A DNA stretch of 64,000 nucleotides from positions 1-64,000 of the forward strand of contig NZ_JAFSNZ010000032.1 of assembly GCF_017447225.1 (NCBI RefSeq), in the 5' to 3' direction. Position numbers and translations under genes: made by a program. Source of the stretch: Methanobrevibacter sp. Lineage in GTDB: Archaea; Methanobacteriota; Methanobacteria; Methanobacteriales; Methanobacteriaceae. The notes under the pieces were generated by a model, which ran no database searches, was not told the DNA's origin, and was given only the letters and a program-made list of their open reading frames with translations. Below, piece by piece: positions 48,212 to 57,975 of the stretch (positions are counted from its first letter, which is position 1; each line of letters starts with the position of its first letter).

Positions 48212-48295
48212 TTACTACACCTAAAATTAAATTAAAAATTATGTTTTAATTTATATTGATAATCAAATATAATGTTTATGAAAATAGGAGTTATT

Positions 48296-49456
48296 TTAAC
48301 TATATTTCAAATTGATTTTCAAAATGTAGATTACATAAAAAAGCAGGATGAATGCCAAAAGTAAAAATACTGTACCTGCTGGAAATATGGACATTACTCC
48401 AAAACCGTCGACGAGAAATCCGCCGATTGCAATTCCTATGGCGATTCCACCGTTTAAAATGCTTAAAAATATGCCGTTTGCAAGCTCAAGATTATCTGAG
48501 AGTACTGAAGTTTCGATATATTGAATCAAATTGTATCCCATTCCATCCAATATTCCAAAAATTAAAATTAATGCCAATACTGGAATCAGATAATCAACTG
48601 AAAAGTACAATGCAACAAAAACCGAAGCACAGACAATCTGGAAAATAATTAATGTGAGCTTATCTTTCATTGATATCAGCTTTCCACCCAGCCATGTTCC
48701 AAAAATGGAAAATACTCCATAGACAAACAGGAAAATGCTCAACTTATAGGTATAGATATGGCTGACCGTCTGCAGGAAATATGGAAGATAGTTATAGACT
48801 ATGCTTGCGCCAATCGGCATCATGACAATTCCCACAGATGCTAAAATGAATTCTTTTGAATTTAAACTTGAAAATGACATTTTATAGCTTGTTGCTTTGC
48901 CCGCAATCTTTGGGAAAAATAACACTATCAGAATCAGCGTTAAAAAATTGATTGCAAAAATCCAGCACATGGCTGTCTGATATCCAAAAATTGTTCCGAG
49001 AGCGGTTGTTATTGGCAAACCCACAATACTTCCGACAGAAATTCCAAGAAGAATCTTAGTGATATAATCCTGTTTTTGGCCCTCAGGAGCAATTTCCTCA
49101 CAGACTGTCAATGCAATTGAAATAAATGCAGGATAGAATACTGCAGACATTATTCTGAAAAATGAAGCGATGAGAATATTATCTGTAAATATGATTATAA
49201 AATTAGAAACTGCAAAGACAGCCAAAATTGAAACGAAAGTTTTCTTTCTCTCAAACCTTGAAAATAGTGTAGGTACAAATAGTCCGCATATCGCAATAGT
49301 GAAAGTAAATGAACTAACATATAGTCCGGATATTGCAATTGAAGTATTGAAATATTGTGAAATTTGTGAAATAATGCCTATAATGCTTAATGGTGTGTTA
49401 ATACCCAATGATGAAAGCATTAATATATAAAGTAGCAGTTTAGGATTATTTTTCAT
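48296..49456 (-). CDS. MFS transporter
   Basis: The 386 residues form 12 hydrophobic segments of a major facilitator carrier, with a short charged loop (FSRFERKKT) after the second helix, typical of the family signature. A long cytoplasmic loop around residues 190-205 divides the two halves. It belongs broadly to the sugar-efflux/drug-efflux type (AraJ-like); the substrate is unknown. It is a single gene downstream of the hdrA terminator and before glyA in the same direction. Confidence 0.88.
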   Translation of the reverse strand: MKNNPKLLLYILMLSSLGINTPLSIIGIISQISQYFNTSIAISGLYVSSFTFTIAICGLFVPTLFSRFERKKTFVSILAVFAVSNFIIIFTDNILIASFFRIMSAVFYPAFISIALTVCEEIAPEGQKQDYITKILLGISVGSIVGLPITTALGTIFGYQTAMCWIFAINFLTLILIVLFFPKIAGKATSYKMSFSSLNSKEFILASVGIVMMPIGASIVYNYLPYFLQTVSHIYTYKLSIFLFVYGVFSIFGTWLGGKLISMKDKLTLIIFQIVCASVFVALYFSVDYLIPVLALILIFGILDGMGYNLIQYIETSVLSDNLELANGIFLSILNGGIAIGIAIGGFLVDGFGVMSIFPAGTVFLLLAFILLFYVIYILKINLKYS

Positions 49457-49568
49457 AATTCATACCTATTTAATTAATAACACAAGTTATGTTAAAATGA
49501 GTATTAATACTTTAATATCATGAAAAAAATACTGTAAAAAAAGTGTTAAAAAAAAGTAAAAAAAGAAA

Positions 49569-49587
49569 TAGAGATTAAAAATCTCTA
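49569..49587 (-). terminator. hdrA terminator hairpin
   Basis: TAGAGATT (49569-49576) and AATCTCTA (49580-49587) make a perfect 8-bp stem with an AAA loop, 3 nt after the hdrA stop. On the minus strand several runs of seven or more T follow within 50 bp. It is the best terminator in the window. Confidence 0.75.
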
Positions 49588-49590
49588 AAT

Positions 49591-51579
49591 CTATTTTCCT
49601 ATGTCTTCAAGAGCAGCACTGATTTGTGCCATAATTTGATCGGTTTTGAAGTGTTGTTGATCCATAGCACCGGATGGACATGCACCTACACAGGTACCGC
49701 ATCCTTTACATAATGCAGTGTTAATTTCAGCGTGGTTGGAACCTGAGTCACCAACAATTGAAATAGCACCGAATGGACATAATTCAACACAAACTTCACA
49801 AGCACCACAAATACCTTCATCAGTACGTGCGACGATAGGTTCGATTTCTACTTGACCTTTAGCCATTGGGATAGCTGCTCTGGATGCTGCAGCGGAACCT
49901 TGTGCTACGGAGTCAGGAATATCTTTAGGACCTTGAGCTACACCAGCAATGTAAACACCGTCAGTTAAGGTGTCAACAGGTCTGAGTTTAGGGTGAGCTT
50001 CCATGTAGAATCCGTCTGCGGATTTGGAAACACCTAAGATTTGTCTGAGTTCGTCTGAACCAGCAGAGTGTTCAAGTCCAACACTTAATACAACCATGTC
50101 GTAAGTGTATTCAGTTACTTTACCGAGTAAAGTATCTTCTGCTCTGATAGTTAAGGTTAAATCATCATTTTCGAAGATTTGTGCAGGTCTACCTCTAACG
50201 AATTCAATTCCGTATTTTTCTTGGGAAGTTTTGTAGAACTCTTCGTATCCTTTACCGAATGAACGGATATCCATGTAGTAACAGGTTACTTCAGTGTCAG
50301 GTTCGTGGTCAATACATAATTGAGCGTTTTTCATGGAGTACATACAACATACTCTGGAACAGTAAGGTTTACCGATTTGCTCATCTCTTGAACCGACACA
50401 GTGGATGAATGCGATACGTTTAGGTTCGATACCGTCGGAAGGTTTGATAACGTGTCCACCAGTAGGACCGGATGCGTTAATCATTCTTTCAATTTCCATT
50501 GCGGTAATTACGTTAGTGTAACGGCCGTATCCGTATTGGTAAATTCCGGATGGGTCGAATGGGTCGTAACCGATAGCAGCAATAATAGTACCGACTTCTA
50601 AGTCAATTTTTTGTGGTTTTTGATTGTGATCAATTGCGTCTGGACCACATGCTTGTACACATAAGTTACATTCGATACAGTAGTCTTTATCAATAGTTGC
50701 ACATAATGGTACAGCTTGAGGGAATGGAATGTAAGCAGCTTTTACCATACCTACACCTTCGTCGTAGTAGTTAGGTATTTCGATAGGACAAGCTTCTTGA
50801 CAAGCTCCACAACCAGTACATAAATCTTCATCTACGTATCTAGGTTTTTTCTCTACAGTAACTTTGAAGTTTCCGATGTATCCGTCTACTTCAGTAACTT
50901 CTGCGTAAGAAATTAATTCGATGTTTTCGTGTTTTGCACAGTCTACCATCTTAGGTGCTAAAATACACATTGAACAGTCGAGAGTTGGGAAAGTTTTATC
51001 TAATTGTCCCATTCTTCCACCAATGGTTGGGTTTCTTTCTACCATGTAGGTTTTGAATCCCATGTCACCTAAATCTAATGCGGTTTGAATACCACATACT
51101 CCACCACCGATAACTAATGCTTTGTTATCTACTGCTACTTTGGTAGCTTCTAATGGTTCGAGTAATCTTGCTTTTGCAACAGCCATACGAGTTAAGTCTT
51201 TAGCTTTTGCAGTAGCTTCTTCAGGTAAGCTCATGTGTACCCAGGAGTCTTGTTCTCTTAAGTTAGCAAATTCAAATAAAAATTTGTTTAATCCTGCTTC
51301 TTCTACACATCTACGGAAAGTAGGTTCGTGAAGACGAGGGGAACAAGCTGCAACAACAATTCTGTTTAAGTTTTTCTCTTTGATGTCCTCTTGGATCATA
51401 GCTTGACCTGGGTCGGAACACATGTATTTGTAGTCAGTTGCATAAACAACGTTTGGTAAAGTCTTTGCATATTCTGCAACTTCAGGACAGTCTACTACTC
51501 CACCGATGTTAACACCACAGTGACAGACGTAAACACCTATCCTTAATTCTTCATTATTATCTCTTATTTCTTCTGCCAT
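49591..51579 (-). CDS. hdrA: CoB-CoM heterodisulfide reductase subunit A
   Basis: HdrA is the FAD and iron-sulfur core of the electron-bifurcating HdrABC-MvhADG complex, which reduces heterodisulfide and ferredoxin with H2. With the ATG at 51579 (site AGGTGAAAATT) it has 662 residues. The N-terminal CHCG motif is followed by the FAD-binding [14 protein letters not shown]. Four ferredoxin-type motifs follow: [42 protein letters not shown] and [14 protein letters not shown]. There is no selenocysteine. hdrBC are not adjacent. Codon use suggests high expression. Upstream lies a perfect inverted repeat. Confidence 0.97.
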   Translation of the reverse strand: MAEEIRDNNEELRIGVYVCHCGVNIGGVVDCPEVAEYAKTLPNVVYATDYKYMCSDPGQAMIQEDIKEKNLNRIVVAACSPRLHEPTFRRCVEEAGLNKFLFEFANLREQDSWVHMSLPEEATAKAKDLTRMAVAKARLLEPLEATKVAVDNKALVIGGGVCGIQTALDLGDMGFKTYMVERNPTIGGRMGQLDKTFPTLDCSMCILAPKMVDCAKHENIELISYAEVTEVDGYIGNFKVTVEKKPRYVDEDLCTGCGACQEACPIEIPNYYDEGVGMVKAAYIPFPQAVPLCATIDKDYCIECNLCVQACGPDAIDHNQKPQKIDLEVGTIIAAIGYDPFDPSGIYQYGYGRYTNVITAMEIERMINASGPTGGHVIKPSDGIEPKRIAFIHCVGSRDEQIGKPYCSRVCCMYSMKNAQLCIDHEPDTEVTCYYMDIRSFGKGYEEFYKTSQEKYGIEFVRGRPAQIFENDDLTLTIRAEDTLLGKVTEYTYDMVVLSVGLEHSAGSDELRQILGVSKSADGFYMEAHPKLRPVDTLTDGVYIAGVAQGPKDIPDSVAQGSAAASRAAIPMAKGQVEIEPIVARTDEGICGACEVCVELCPFGAISIVGDSGSNHAEINTALCKGCGTCVGACPSGAMDQQHFKTDQIMAQISAALEDIGK

Positions 51580-51608
51580 AATTTTCACCTTGTACAAGTG
51601 TGCGAAAT

Positions 51609-51629
51609 TATCTAACATAGAGTTAGATA
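51609..51629. promoter_or_regulatory. Inverted repeat in the hdrA leader
   Basis: TATCTAAC (51609-51616) and GTTAGATA (51622-51629) are perfect complements with a 5-nt spacer, 30 bp upstream of the hdrA ATG. A strong TATA-like TATATATA lies further upstream at about 51689-51697 and a weaker one at about 51625-51640. The repeat is therefore either a leader hairpin or an operator near the start site. Confidence 0.45.
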
Positions 51630-51815
51630 TTAAATATGTAGTATGAACACATTAATAAAGGTTTCTGATAAAATATGGGAGTAAAGTATATATATGATGA
51701 AATAAAATATTGCTAAAAATAACATTGATTAAAAAATAAAGGATTTATAAGCATTATTTATGATAAAATAAATTCTAATCAATAATTTTTAGGAAAACAA
51801 AAATTTAAATAATTT

Positions 51816-51831
51816 AAATTTTGGAAAATTT
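51816..51831 (-). terminator. AEC gene terminator hairpin
   Basis: AAATTTT (51816-51822) and AAAATTT (51825-51831) pair across GG, 3 nt after the transporter stop codon on the minus strand. The stem is purely A-T, so it is only a weak candidate. The following minus-strand sequence contains T-rich runs. Confidence 0.35.
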
Positions 51832-51834
51832 GGG

Positions 51835-52740
51835 CTATAATAACATGATTATGAGGGGCAAGCTAATCAGTGAAATTACAGTGTCAATTAAAATACAATC
51901 CGATGTCAATTCATAGTCTAATTTATAAGTAATTGCAAGTATCAGTGATAACATTCCTGACGGCATTGCAGCCTCAATAATTGAAACATTGAATTGCAGG
52001 TCAACAAAGCCTAACCATGAAACAATGAAAAATGCAACTAACGGGAAAAATGCCAATTTCATTATAGATGTGAAAATAATCATTGATTTGGAACGTTTAA
52101 GTCCACTTAAATCAATAGAAATACCTAAAGACAACATAATCAGTGGGATAGTACCGTTTCCTAAATAATCAACAGTGTTTTCAAGAACAGGCCCAATTGG
52201 AATATTTAATAGATTTAATAAAATTCCTAAAATAATTGCCCATAAGGGTGGGAAAAGTGCAATCTTTTTAACTGCCATTTTTGGAGATCCCCCAAATTTT
52301 AAAACCAAAACAAATGATAAAATCAAAAAGATGACACTGGTAGCAATATCACAGAAAATAGCTCTTAAAAAACCTTCACTGCCATAAATACCAATATTTA
52401 CAGGATAGCCCATAAATGCTGTGTTAGCAATCATTATTGCAACCAGTACGCTCCATAACGTCTTATCTGGAAGATTCATTTTTTTAAGTATGACATAAGA
52501 GACTATTCCCGTAATAAATGATGAAGCTAAAATAACAAAAGGAAGAACACCCAAAGATGACATTAAAGATAAGTCTGCAATGTATAATGCAGAAAAAATC
52601 ATACAAGGCAATAAGATATTAATAACAATGTTGTTTAAAGAATCAACGTCTTTAACGCTTAAAAAATCGATTCGCTTAAGAAAATAACCTAAAGCAATCA
52701 TTAATATAATTGACAAAATAGTTATTTCTATGGCATTCAT
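51835..52740 (-). CDS. AEC-family (auxin efflux carrier-like) transporter
   Basis: The 301 residues form ten hydrophobic segments with the paired five-helix arrangement of the AEC/BASS fold. The conserved NTAFMGYPVNIGIYGSEG loop (about 106-123) contains the glycines and Pro typical of the family. Members export or import small organic acids or malate; the substrate here is not known. It is a single gene with a 255-bp gap to hdrA on its left. Confidence 0.88.
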   Translation of the reverse strand: MNAIEITILSIILMIALGYFLKRIDFLSVKDVDSLNNIVINILLPCMIFSALYIADLSLMSSLGVLPFVILASSFITGIVSYVILKKMNLPDKTLWSVLVAIMIANTAFMGYPVNIGIYGSEGFLRAIFCDIATSVIFLILSFVLVLKFGGSPKMAVKKIALFPPLWAIILGILLNLLNIPIGPVLENTVDYLGNGTIPLIMLSLGISIDLSGLKRSKSMIIFTSIMKLAFFPLVAFFIVSWLGFVDLQFNVSIIEAAMPSGMLSLILAITYKLDYELTSDCILIDTVISLISLPLIIMLL

Positions 52741-52792
52741 TATTATAAATAGTCAGTTAAAGTATATAAAATTTAAGAAAAAGAAATTTAGA

Positions 52793-52818
52793 GAAGGTAT
52801 TTAGTCAACAATACCTTC
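52793..52818 (-). terminator. radA terminator hairpin around the stop codon
   Basis: GAAGGTATT (52793-52801) and AATACCTTC (52810-52818) form a perfect 9-bp stem. The radA stop (52801-52803) lies at the edge of the 8-nt loop, and the 3' arm encodes the last residues. T-rich sequence follows on the minus strand. Confidence 0.65.
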
Positions 52819-53736
52819 ATTAGTAATTTTAAATACACATTCGCCTTCAGGTAAATGAGGACTGTCCACTAAACGGGCAATTCTTTTACCTGCAAGTCCT
52901 TTTTTAAGCCAAATTCTGTAAGTGGAAGCGTGTCCTAAAACGTGACCACCAATAGCTTTTGTAGGACTTCCGAAGAATGAATCAGGTTTAGCTTGAACTT
53001 GGTTTGTAATGAAAACTGCAACATTGTAAGTATTAGCAATTTGCTGAAGGGAGTGTAAATGTTGGTTTAATTTTTGTTGTCTTACAGCTAAAGATTCTCT
53101 TCCAACATATTCTGCTCTGAAATGAGCCATTAATGAATCAACGATAACTAATTTAACATTAGTTCCGGATTGAATGAGTTCATTAATCTTGTCAACCATT
53201 AATATTTGGTGAGCGGAATTGAAAGCACGAGCAACATGAATTCTTTGTAAAACATCTTCAACATCCAATTCAAAACCATTTGCGATTTGTTTAATTCTTT
53301 CCGGACGGAATGTATTTTCAGTATCTACGAAAACACAGTCACCATCAAGGCCACCAAATTCTTCAGGTAATTGAACTGTTACAGCTAATTCGTGAGAAAT
53401 TTGACTTTTACCGGATCCGAATTCACCGAACACTTCAGTGATAGCCTGAGTTTCTATTCCTCCAGCAATCAATTCATTGAATCCTTTACTTCCAACTGAA
53501 ATATGACCTACATCTTTTCTTCTTTCATCAACTTCCAATGCTGTTTCAAATCCTATGTCTTCAGCTTTACGTGCAGCTTCAATAACTTTTTCAGCAACAC
53601 CTTCACCGATTTCTGCTTTAACTGATAATTCTTTAGGAGTAGCAGTAGCTAATCTCATCATATCTGCAAAACCAGCATCTCTTAATTTTTCTGCAGTTTT
53701 TTCACCGACACTTGGTAAATCTTCTAATTCCACCAT
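52801..53736 (-). CDS. radA: DNA repair and recombination protein RadA
   Basis: This is the archaeal Rad51/RecA recombinase, which forms filaments on single-stranded DNA and catalyses strand exchange. The 311 residues show an N-terminal helix-hairpin-helix domain ([17 protein letters not shown]), Walker [10 protein letters not shown] (about 105-113), Walker [13 protein letters not shown] and the loop [11 protein letters not shown]. It is full length with no intein. It lies 21 nt downstream of the RPA gene, so the two ssDNA-handling proteins are made together. Confidence 0.97.
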   Translation of the reverse strand: MVELEDLPSVGEKTAEKLRDAGFADMMRLATATPKELSVKAEIGEGVAEKVIEAARKAEDIGFETALEVDERRKDVGHISVGSKGFNELIAGGIETQAITEVFGEFGSGKSQISHELAVTVQLPEEFGGLDGDCVFVDTENTFRPERIKQIANGFELDVEDVLQRIHVARAFNSAHQILMVDKINELIQSGTNVKLVIVDSLMAHFRAEYVGRESLAVRQQKLNQHLHSLQQIANTYNVAVFITNQVQAKPDSFFGSPTKAIGGHVLGHASTYRIWLKKGLAGKRIARLVDSPHLPEGECVFKITNEGIVD

Positions 53737-53757
53737 AATAATCCTTCCTTAATTTGT

Positions 53758-56373
53758 TTAATAATATTTTTGTAAAATTTTTCTTGGGTTAAGCCTTCTG
53801 GCTTCATTATATTCATCATAACGAACATTTGCAATAACTTCAACAGTTAATCCTTCTAAATCATCAATTCTTCCATCTAAAGCTCCAGGATCATCATTTA
53901 CAATGCTGACAATTTCGTCTTTAGACATTTCAAGGAGTTCTTCAACAAGATTATCGAAGAATGTGATACCAATCTCACCAGTATCGTCAACTAATGTGGT
54001 TGGAATCATAATTGTTGTTCTTGGTTCATCAAATTCTTCACCACAGAACTCGCAAGTGGTTTCTCCATCGATTTCAATGTCACCAATGTTGTTTCCACAG
54101 TTTGGACATTTTCTAATAAGCAAACGTTCTGAAACAAGATCTTGGAGAGTTCCTGTGACACGCACATTTACGTCTTCATCTTCAATAGCTTCTATTTCTT
54201 TTTGGACATATATTGACTCTTTGAGTTCTTCAAGAGAAGGTAAATTCAATAACTCTTCATCACTAGGTTTTACAATTGCAGTGTTTCTTCCCACATTTAA
54301 AGTCAACTGGTCATTGTAATAGTCTACACGAGGATTTTGAATCTTAATGGCTTCGCCTTCGTCAAATTCTCTTTGAGCATCGTCACCCCATAAAGAAACT
54401 CTTACAGCTGAAGAATTATCAGCGATTTCAATATTTCTTAATAAATATTTACTGCCGTCATCTCTTTCTAATTCACGAACATCAAATACTTCAAATATTC
54501 TGCCGACAACATAAATATTTTCATCGTATTCATCCAAATCGGTAATTTCACGGTATTCATAAATCATTTTTTCTAATGATTCGAAAGACGGTAGGAATTT
54601 AGCTTCATCTTCAGATAATTTGATTACACGGGAAGAAGATCCGATATTCAAATTGATTGAGTCCATGGTAAATCTGACTCTAGCATTTTCAAATAAGTAA
54701 GCGTCTCCAACATCCATTGGGATTTCGGTTTTATCATCCCATAATGATATTTCAATTACCTGAGTTCCATCGGAAATTGATGCTGAACGCACACGGCCTT
54801 CACTACCGTCGGATGGTCTTTCGAAAGATCTTACATCACCGACAGACATTGCTCTTCCCATAACATCAACGTCTACATTATCATCGTCAATCAGGAATAC
54901 TTGCTCTATGGACATAGGCTGTAATGATTCTTTAATAGAGTTAAATAATGATAGCTGTTCATCAGACAGGTTTTTAGGATTGACTGTTATTTGGGTTGAG
55001 AAATTAGTGTTTATTGAATGTCCTTCAGCGGCATATTCATCATAAACTACATTTCCACCGATTAATTTAACAATATCACCTTTTTTAATTTCAATATCGG
55101 CACTTTCTCCCCATAAAGTGACCCTAATTGATCCTGTATCATCAGTAATATTGAAATTTCTTAATTGGCCTTCACTATTGTCAGATTTCCTTTTGAATTT
55201 TCTGATGTCTTGGATTTTGGTTACTACACCAATGATTGCAATATCGGAATCGCCATCATCCAAATCACCTATTTCTGAAAATTCATGAACAAAGTCAGGG
55301 ACATCGAAGTCACCTTTAATTATTCTTCCATCCCAGTGGCTTAAAGATTTTTCATCATTTCTTTCTCTGACTTGTGCCTGGAGAATTTTTACGGTATCTC
55401 CATCATTCAAATCAAGGCTTTCAATTAAATCAACATTATTATTCCATAATGTGTAAGAAATGGTACCTGATTCATCCTGAAGCTCTAAAGATGCGACTTT
55501 ACCCTCTTTTTCATTTTTAGTATATGATCTGACTGGTGGGATTCTGGTAATTCTTGCGATAATATTAACTGTAGTATCTGCTTCAACATCTTTAATTGGA
55601 GTGATTTCCTCAACATATTCTGGATAGTCAGCAGGGTCTGCATCAACAACTTTTTCGAAAACAGATCTTGGCCTCATTGTAGCTTCAAGTCCTGAATAGC
55701 CGTCTTTAATGTCAACTCCACCTACATGGACAATGTCTCCTTCATTAATATTTTTAAGGTGTTTAATATTTTCAGTCCATAATACAACACGTATACTGCC
55801 TGTTTTATCTTCTACTTCAACATTACAGACTCTTCCGGAGTTTCCTTTACGTGTTTTGAAAGATTTAGGATTGCTTATAATCTTTACTACACCAGTAAAT
55901 GATTTTTCTTTGTCACCATTTTCAAGTAAACCGATGTCATCTGATGAATACTCTTCTCTTTCTGTTAGAATTTCATTTTTTTTTTCAATGTATTCACCGA
56001 TGATCTGATCTGCAAAAGTTTCCTCATTCATAAATGATACATCGGAATTTTCTTTTTTCAGCGCATTCATTTTAGCTAAAAATTCATCCTGTGAAAGAAA
56101 ATCTTTTACCTGTTCATATTTTTCTAAAAGTTCATCTGTCATTACGACTTCTTCAAAAGATGAGTCGTCTTCACTTTCGTCAGCGGAATTTTTAGATGAT
56201 GAAATATCCTTGACACCAATATGATTATTTACAACATCTGCTGCAATGTCTGCATCATTGATAAAAGGTAAATCATCGTAATTTGGACGTATTTCCTCCA
56301 TTTCTGCTAAAAATTCTTCTTCAGAGAGTATATCTTTGACTTTTTCGTATTGTTCTAAAATTTCTTTTTCCAT
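53758..56373 (-). CDS. rpa: Replication protein A, multi-OB-fold single-stranded DNA-binding protein
   Basis: This 871-residue protein binds and protects single-stranded DNA in replication and recombination. It begins with two related helical modules of about 50 residues (EQYEKVKDILSEEEFLAEM and EKYEQVKDFLSQDEFLAKM). Then come five OB folds, each marked by a D.(T/S)G.I or similar strand and a LW motif (VVLWTEN, YTLWNNN, VTLWGES, ISLWDDK, VSLWGDD). A sixth OB fold carries a zinc finger (CPNCG and CEFCG). It is longer than most archaeal RPAs. It is cotranscribed with radA. Confidence 0.92.
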   Translation of the reverse strand: MEKEILEQYEKVKDILSEEEFLAEMEEIRPNYDDLPFINDADIAADVVNNHIGVKDISSSKNSADESEDDSSFEEVVMTDELLEKYEQVKDFLSQDEFLAKMNALKKENSDVSFMNEETFADQIIGEYIEKKNEILTEREEYSSDDIGLLENGDKEKSFTGVVKIISNPKSFKTRKGNSGRVCNVEVEDKTGSIRVVLWTENIKHLKNINEGDIVHVGGVDIKDGYSGLEATMRPRSVFEKVVDADPADYPEYVEEITPIKDVEADTTVNIIARITRIPPVRSYTKNEKEGKVASLELQDESGTISYTLWNNNVDLIESLDLNDGDTVKILQAQVRERNDEKSLSHWDGRIIKGDFDVPDFVHEFSEIGDLDDGDSDIAIIGVVTKIQDIRKFKRKSDNSEGQLRNFNITDDTGSIRVTLWGESADIEIKKGDIVKLIGGNVVYDEYAAEGHSINTNFSTQITVNPKNLSDEQLSLFNSIKESLQPMSIEQVFLIDDDNVDVDVMGRAMSVGDVRSFERPSDGSEGRVRSASISDGTQVIEISLWDDKTEIPMDVGDAYLFENARVRFTMDSINLNIGSSSRVIKLSEDEAKFLPSFESLEKMIYEYREITDLDEYDENIYVVGRIFEVFDVRELERDDGSKYLLRNIEIADNSSAVRVSLWGDDAQREFDEGEAIKIQNPRVDYYNDQLTLNVGRNTAIVKPSDEELLNLPSLEELKESIYVQKEIEAIEDEDVNVRVTGTLQDLVSERLLIRKCPNCGNNIGDIEIDGETTCEFCGEEFDEPRTTIMIPTTLVDDTGEIGITFFDNLVEELLEMSKDEIVSIVNDDPGALDGRIDDLEGLTVEVIANVRYDEYNEARRLNPRKILQKYY

Positions 56374-56521
56374 ACCAAACCCCTCATTAGAAAGTTAATT
56401 ATTATTATGTAATTTCTTATAATATAAGTGATGTGGGAGAGCATTTGAACAGTATTCGCTGTTTGAAAAATCTATTAAAATAGCTTAAATATTATATAAA
56501 TAGATAAAAATGGGATGATTA

Positions 56522-57925
56522 TTAATACGCATTTGGATTTTTCTTAACAATAGTTTTTATCATTATTCCTAAATCTAAACCCATATGCCAATTCTCTACA
56601 TATTCAATATCATATTCTATACGTTTTTTAATAGACGTATCGCCTCTACAACCATGAATTTGAGCCCAACCAGTTATGCCTGGCTTAACCTGATGCTTGA
56701 CCATATACTTAGGAATTTCCTTTCTGAACTCATCGACGAAATATGGTCTTTCCGGTCTGGGACCGACTACACTCATGTCACCTTTCAACACATTGAAAAA
56801 TTGAGGCAACTCATCAATGCTGGTTTTCCTGATAATTTCACCGACTTTAGTTTTTCTAGGATCATCTTTTGTGGTCCATTCGGATTTTTCATCATTAGGA
56901 CTTTGAACCCTCATACTACGGAATTTATACATTTCAAAAGGTTTTCCATTGTGACCTATCCTTTCCTGCTTAAAGATAATAGGTCCTTTAGAGGTCAGTT
57001 TTATTGCAATAGCTGTAATAATCATTATCGGTGAAGTTATAATAATGGCTATTATTGCAATAATGTAGTCTGAAATGTATTTTAAAGCTTTGTTCAAGGA
57101 GTCATCCAAAGGCACGTAACGTATATTGATAATCGGAATATCTTCAATCATGTCAACTGATGGCTGAGCCGGAAAATATCTGATATAGTCAGGAATGATT
57201 TCTGCCTTAATACCGACACGTTCACAGCTTTCCACAACTTCATCAATTTTATAGTAATATTTTAATGGAATTGCAAGAACGACACGGTCATAGTCATTAT
57301 TTTCCAAAACAGTATCCAAATCAGAAAATGAACCTATAATCTTACTTCCTTCAATTTCCATACCCACACGGTTACTTCTGCCTAAAAATCCACTAATATC
57401 AAAACCTAAATACGGATTGTTTCTAATTTTACGTGCGAAAGTGAATGCCAAATCATTATCTCCAACAATCAGAATATGTTTTATATTTCTATTATCGCTG
57501 CGGATTTTTTTAAGAAAGCTTCTGATAACAAACCTTTCTATAATAGCAAATATCGTTGCGATTATTCCTAAAAGGAATAGCATGATTCTTGAAAAGTCAG
57601 GCTGGTTTAAAACAAACAGAATAGCAACCAACACGACAAAAGCCACAATATTGACTTTAATGATTTGAGTAGCTTCCGAAAATATCGTTTTATAGGTTCT
57701 GCGAGGCTTATATAATCCAAAAGAAAAGTACAATATCAGATAAACCGGAATTACGGCAAATATTAAGAATAATAAATAATTCTGAAGCGGAAGATGGCCC
57801 CCGATTGGTCCGAACATTGTAGTTTTAAAACGTAACCACCATGAAACGGCTAATGATACTGCTATAACTAAAACGTCAACCAGAACCATGATTAGATTAA
57901 ACCATCTTTGATTTTCTTTTATCAT
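56522..57925 (-). CDS. Polyprenyl-phosphate glycosylphosphotransferase
   Basis: This membrane enzyme starts a surface polymer by moving a sugar-1-phosphate from a nucleotide sugar to a polyprenyl phosphate. The 467 residues have four N-terminal transmembrane helices and a CoA-binding-like domain (about 150-250), then one more membrane segment (about 275-300). The catalytic bacterial sugar-transferase domain ends in KTSIDELPQFFNVLKGDMS and VVGPRPERPY. It is the last gene of the minus-strand glycan cluster and may prime the glycopolymer built by its neighbours. Confidence 0.9.
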   Translation of the reverse strand: MIKENQRWFNLIMVLVDVLVIAVSLAVSWWLRFKTTMFGPIGGHLPLQNYLLFLIFAVIPVYLILYFSFGLYKPRRTYKTIFSEATQIIKVNIVAFVVLVAILFVLNQPDFSRIMLFLLGIIATIFAIIERFVIRSFLKKIRSDNRNIKHILIVGDNDLAFTFARKIRNNPYLGFDISGFLGRSNRVGMEIEGSKIIGSFSDLDTVLENNDYDRVVLAIPLKYYYKIDEVVESCERVGIKAEIIPDYIRYFPAQPSVDMIEDIPIINIRYVPLDDSLNKALKYISDYIIAIIAIIITSPIMIITAIAIKLTSKGPIIFKQERIGHNGKPFEMYKFRSMRVQSPNDEKSEWTTKDDPRKTKVGEIIRKTSIDELPQFFNVLKGDMSVVGPRPERPYFVDEFRKEIPKYMVKHQVKPGITGWAQIHGCRGDTSIKKRIEYDIEYVENWHMGLDLGIMIKTIVKKNPNAY

Positions 57926-57975
57926 ACATTAAACCCCAAATTAGTTAATAATATGATATGAATTTTATATAATAT

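Noticed and set aside
51580-51618. An upstream start for hdrA at 51618
   Set aside because: The region contains the AGGTG ribosome site for the ATG at 51579, and HdrA proteins begin near this later start.
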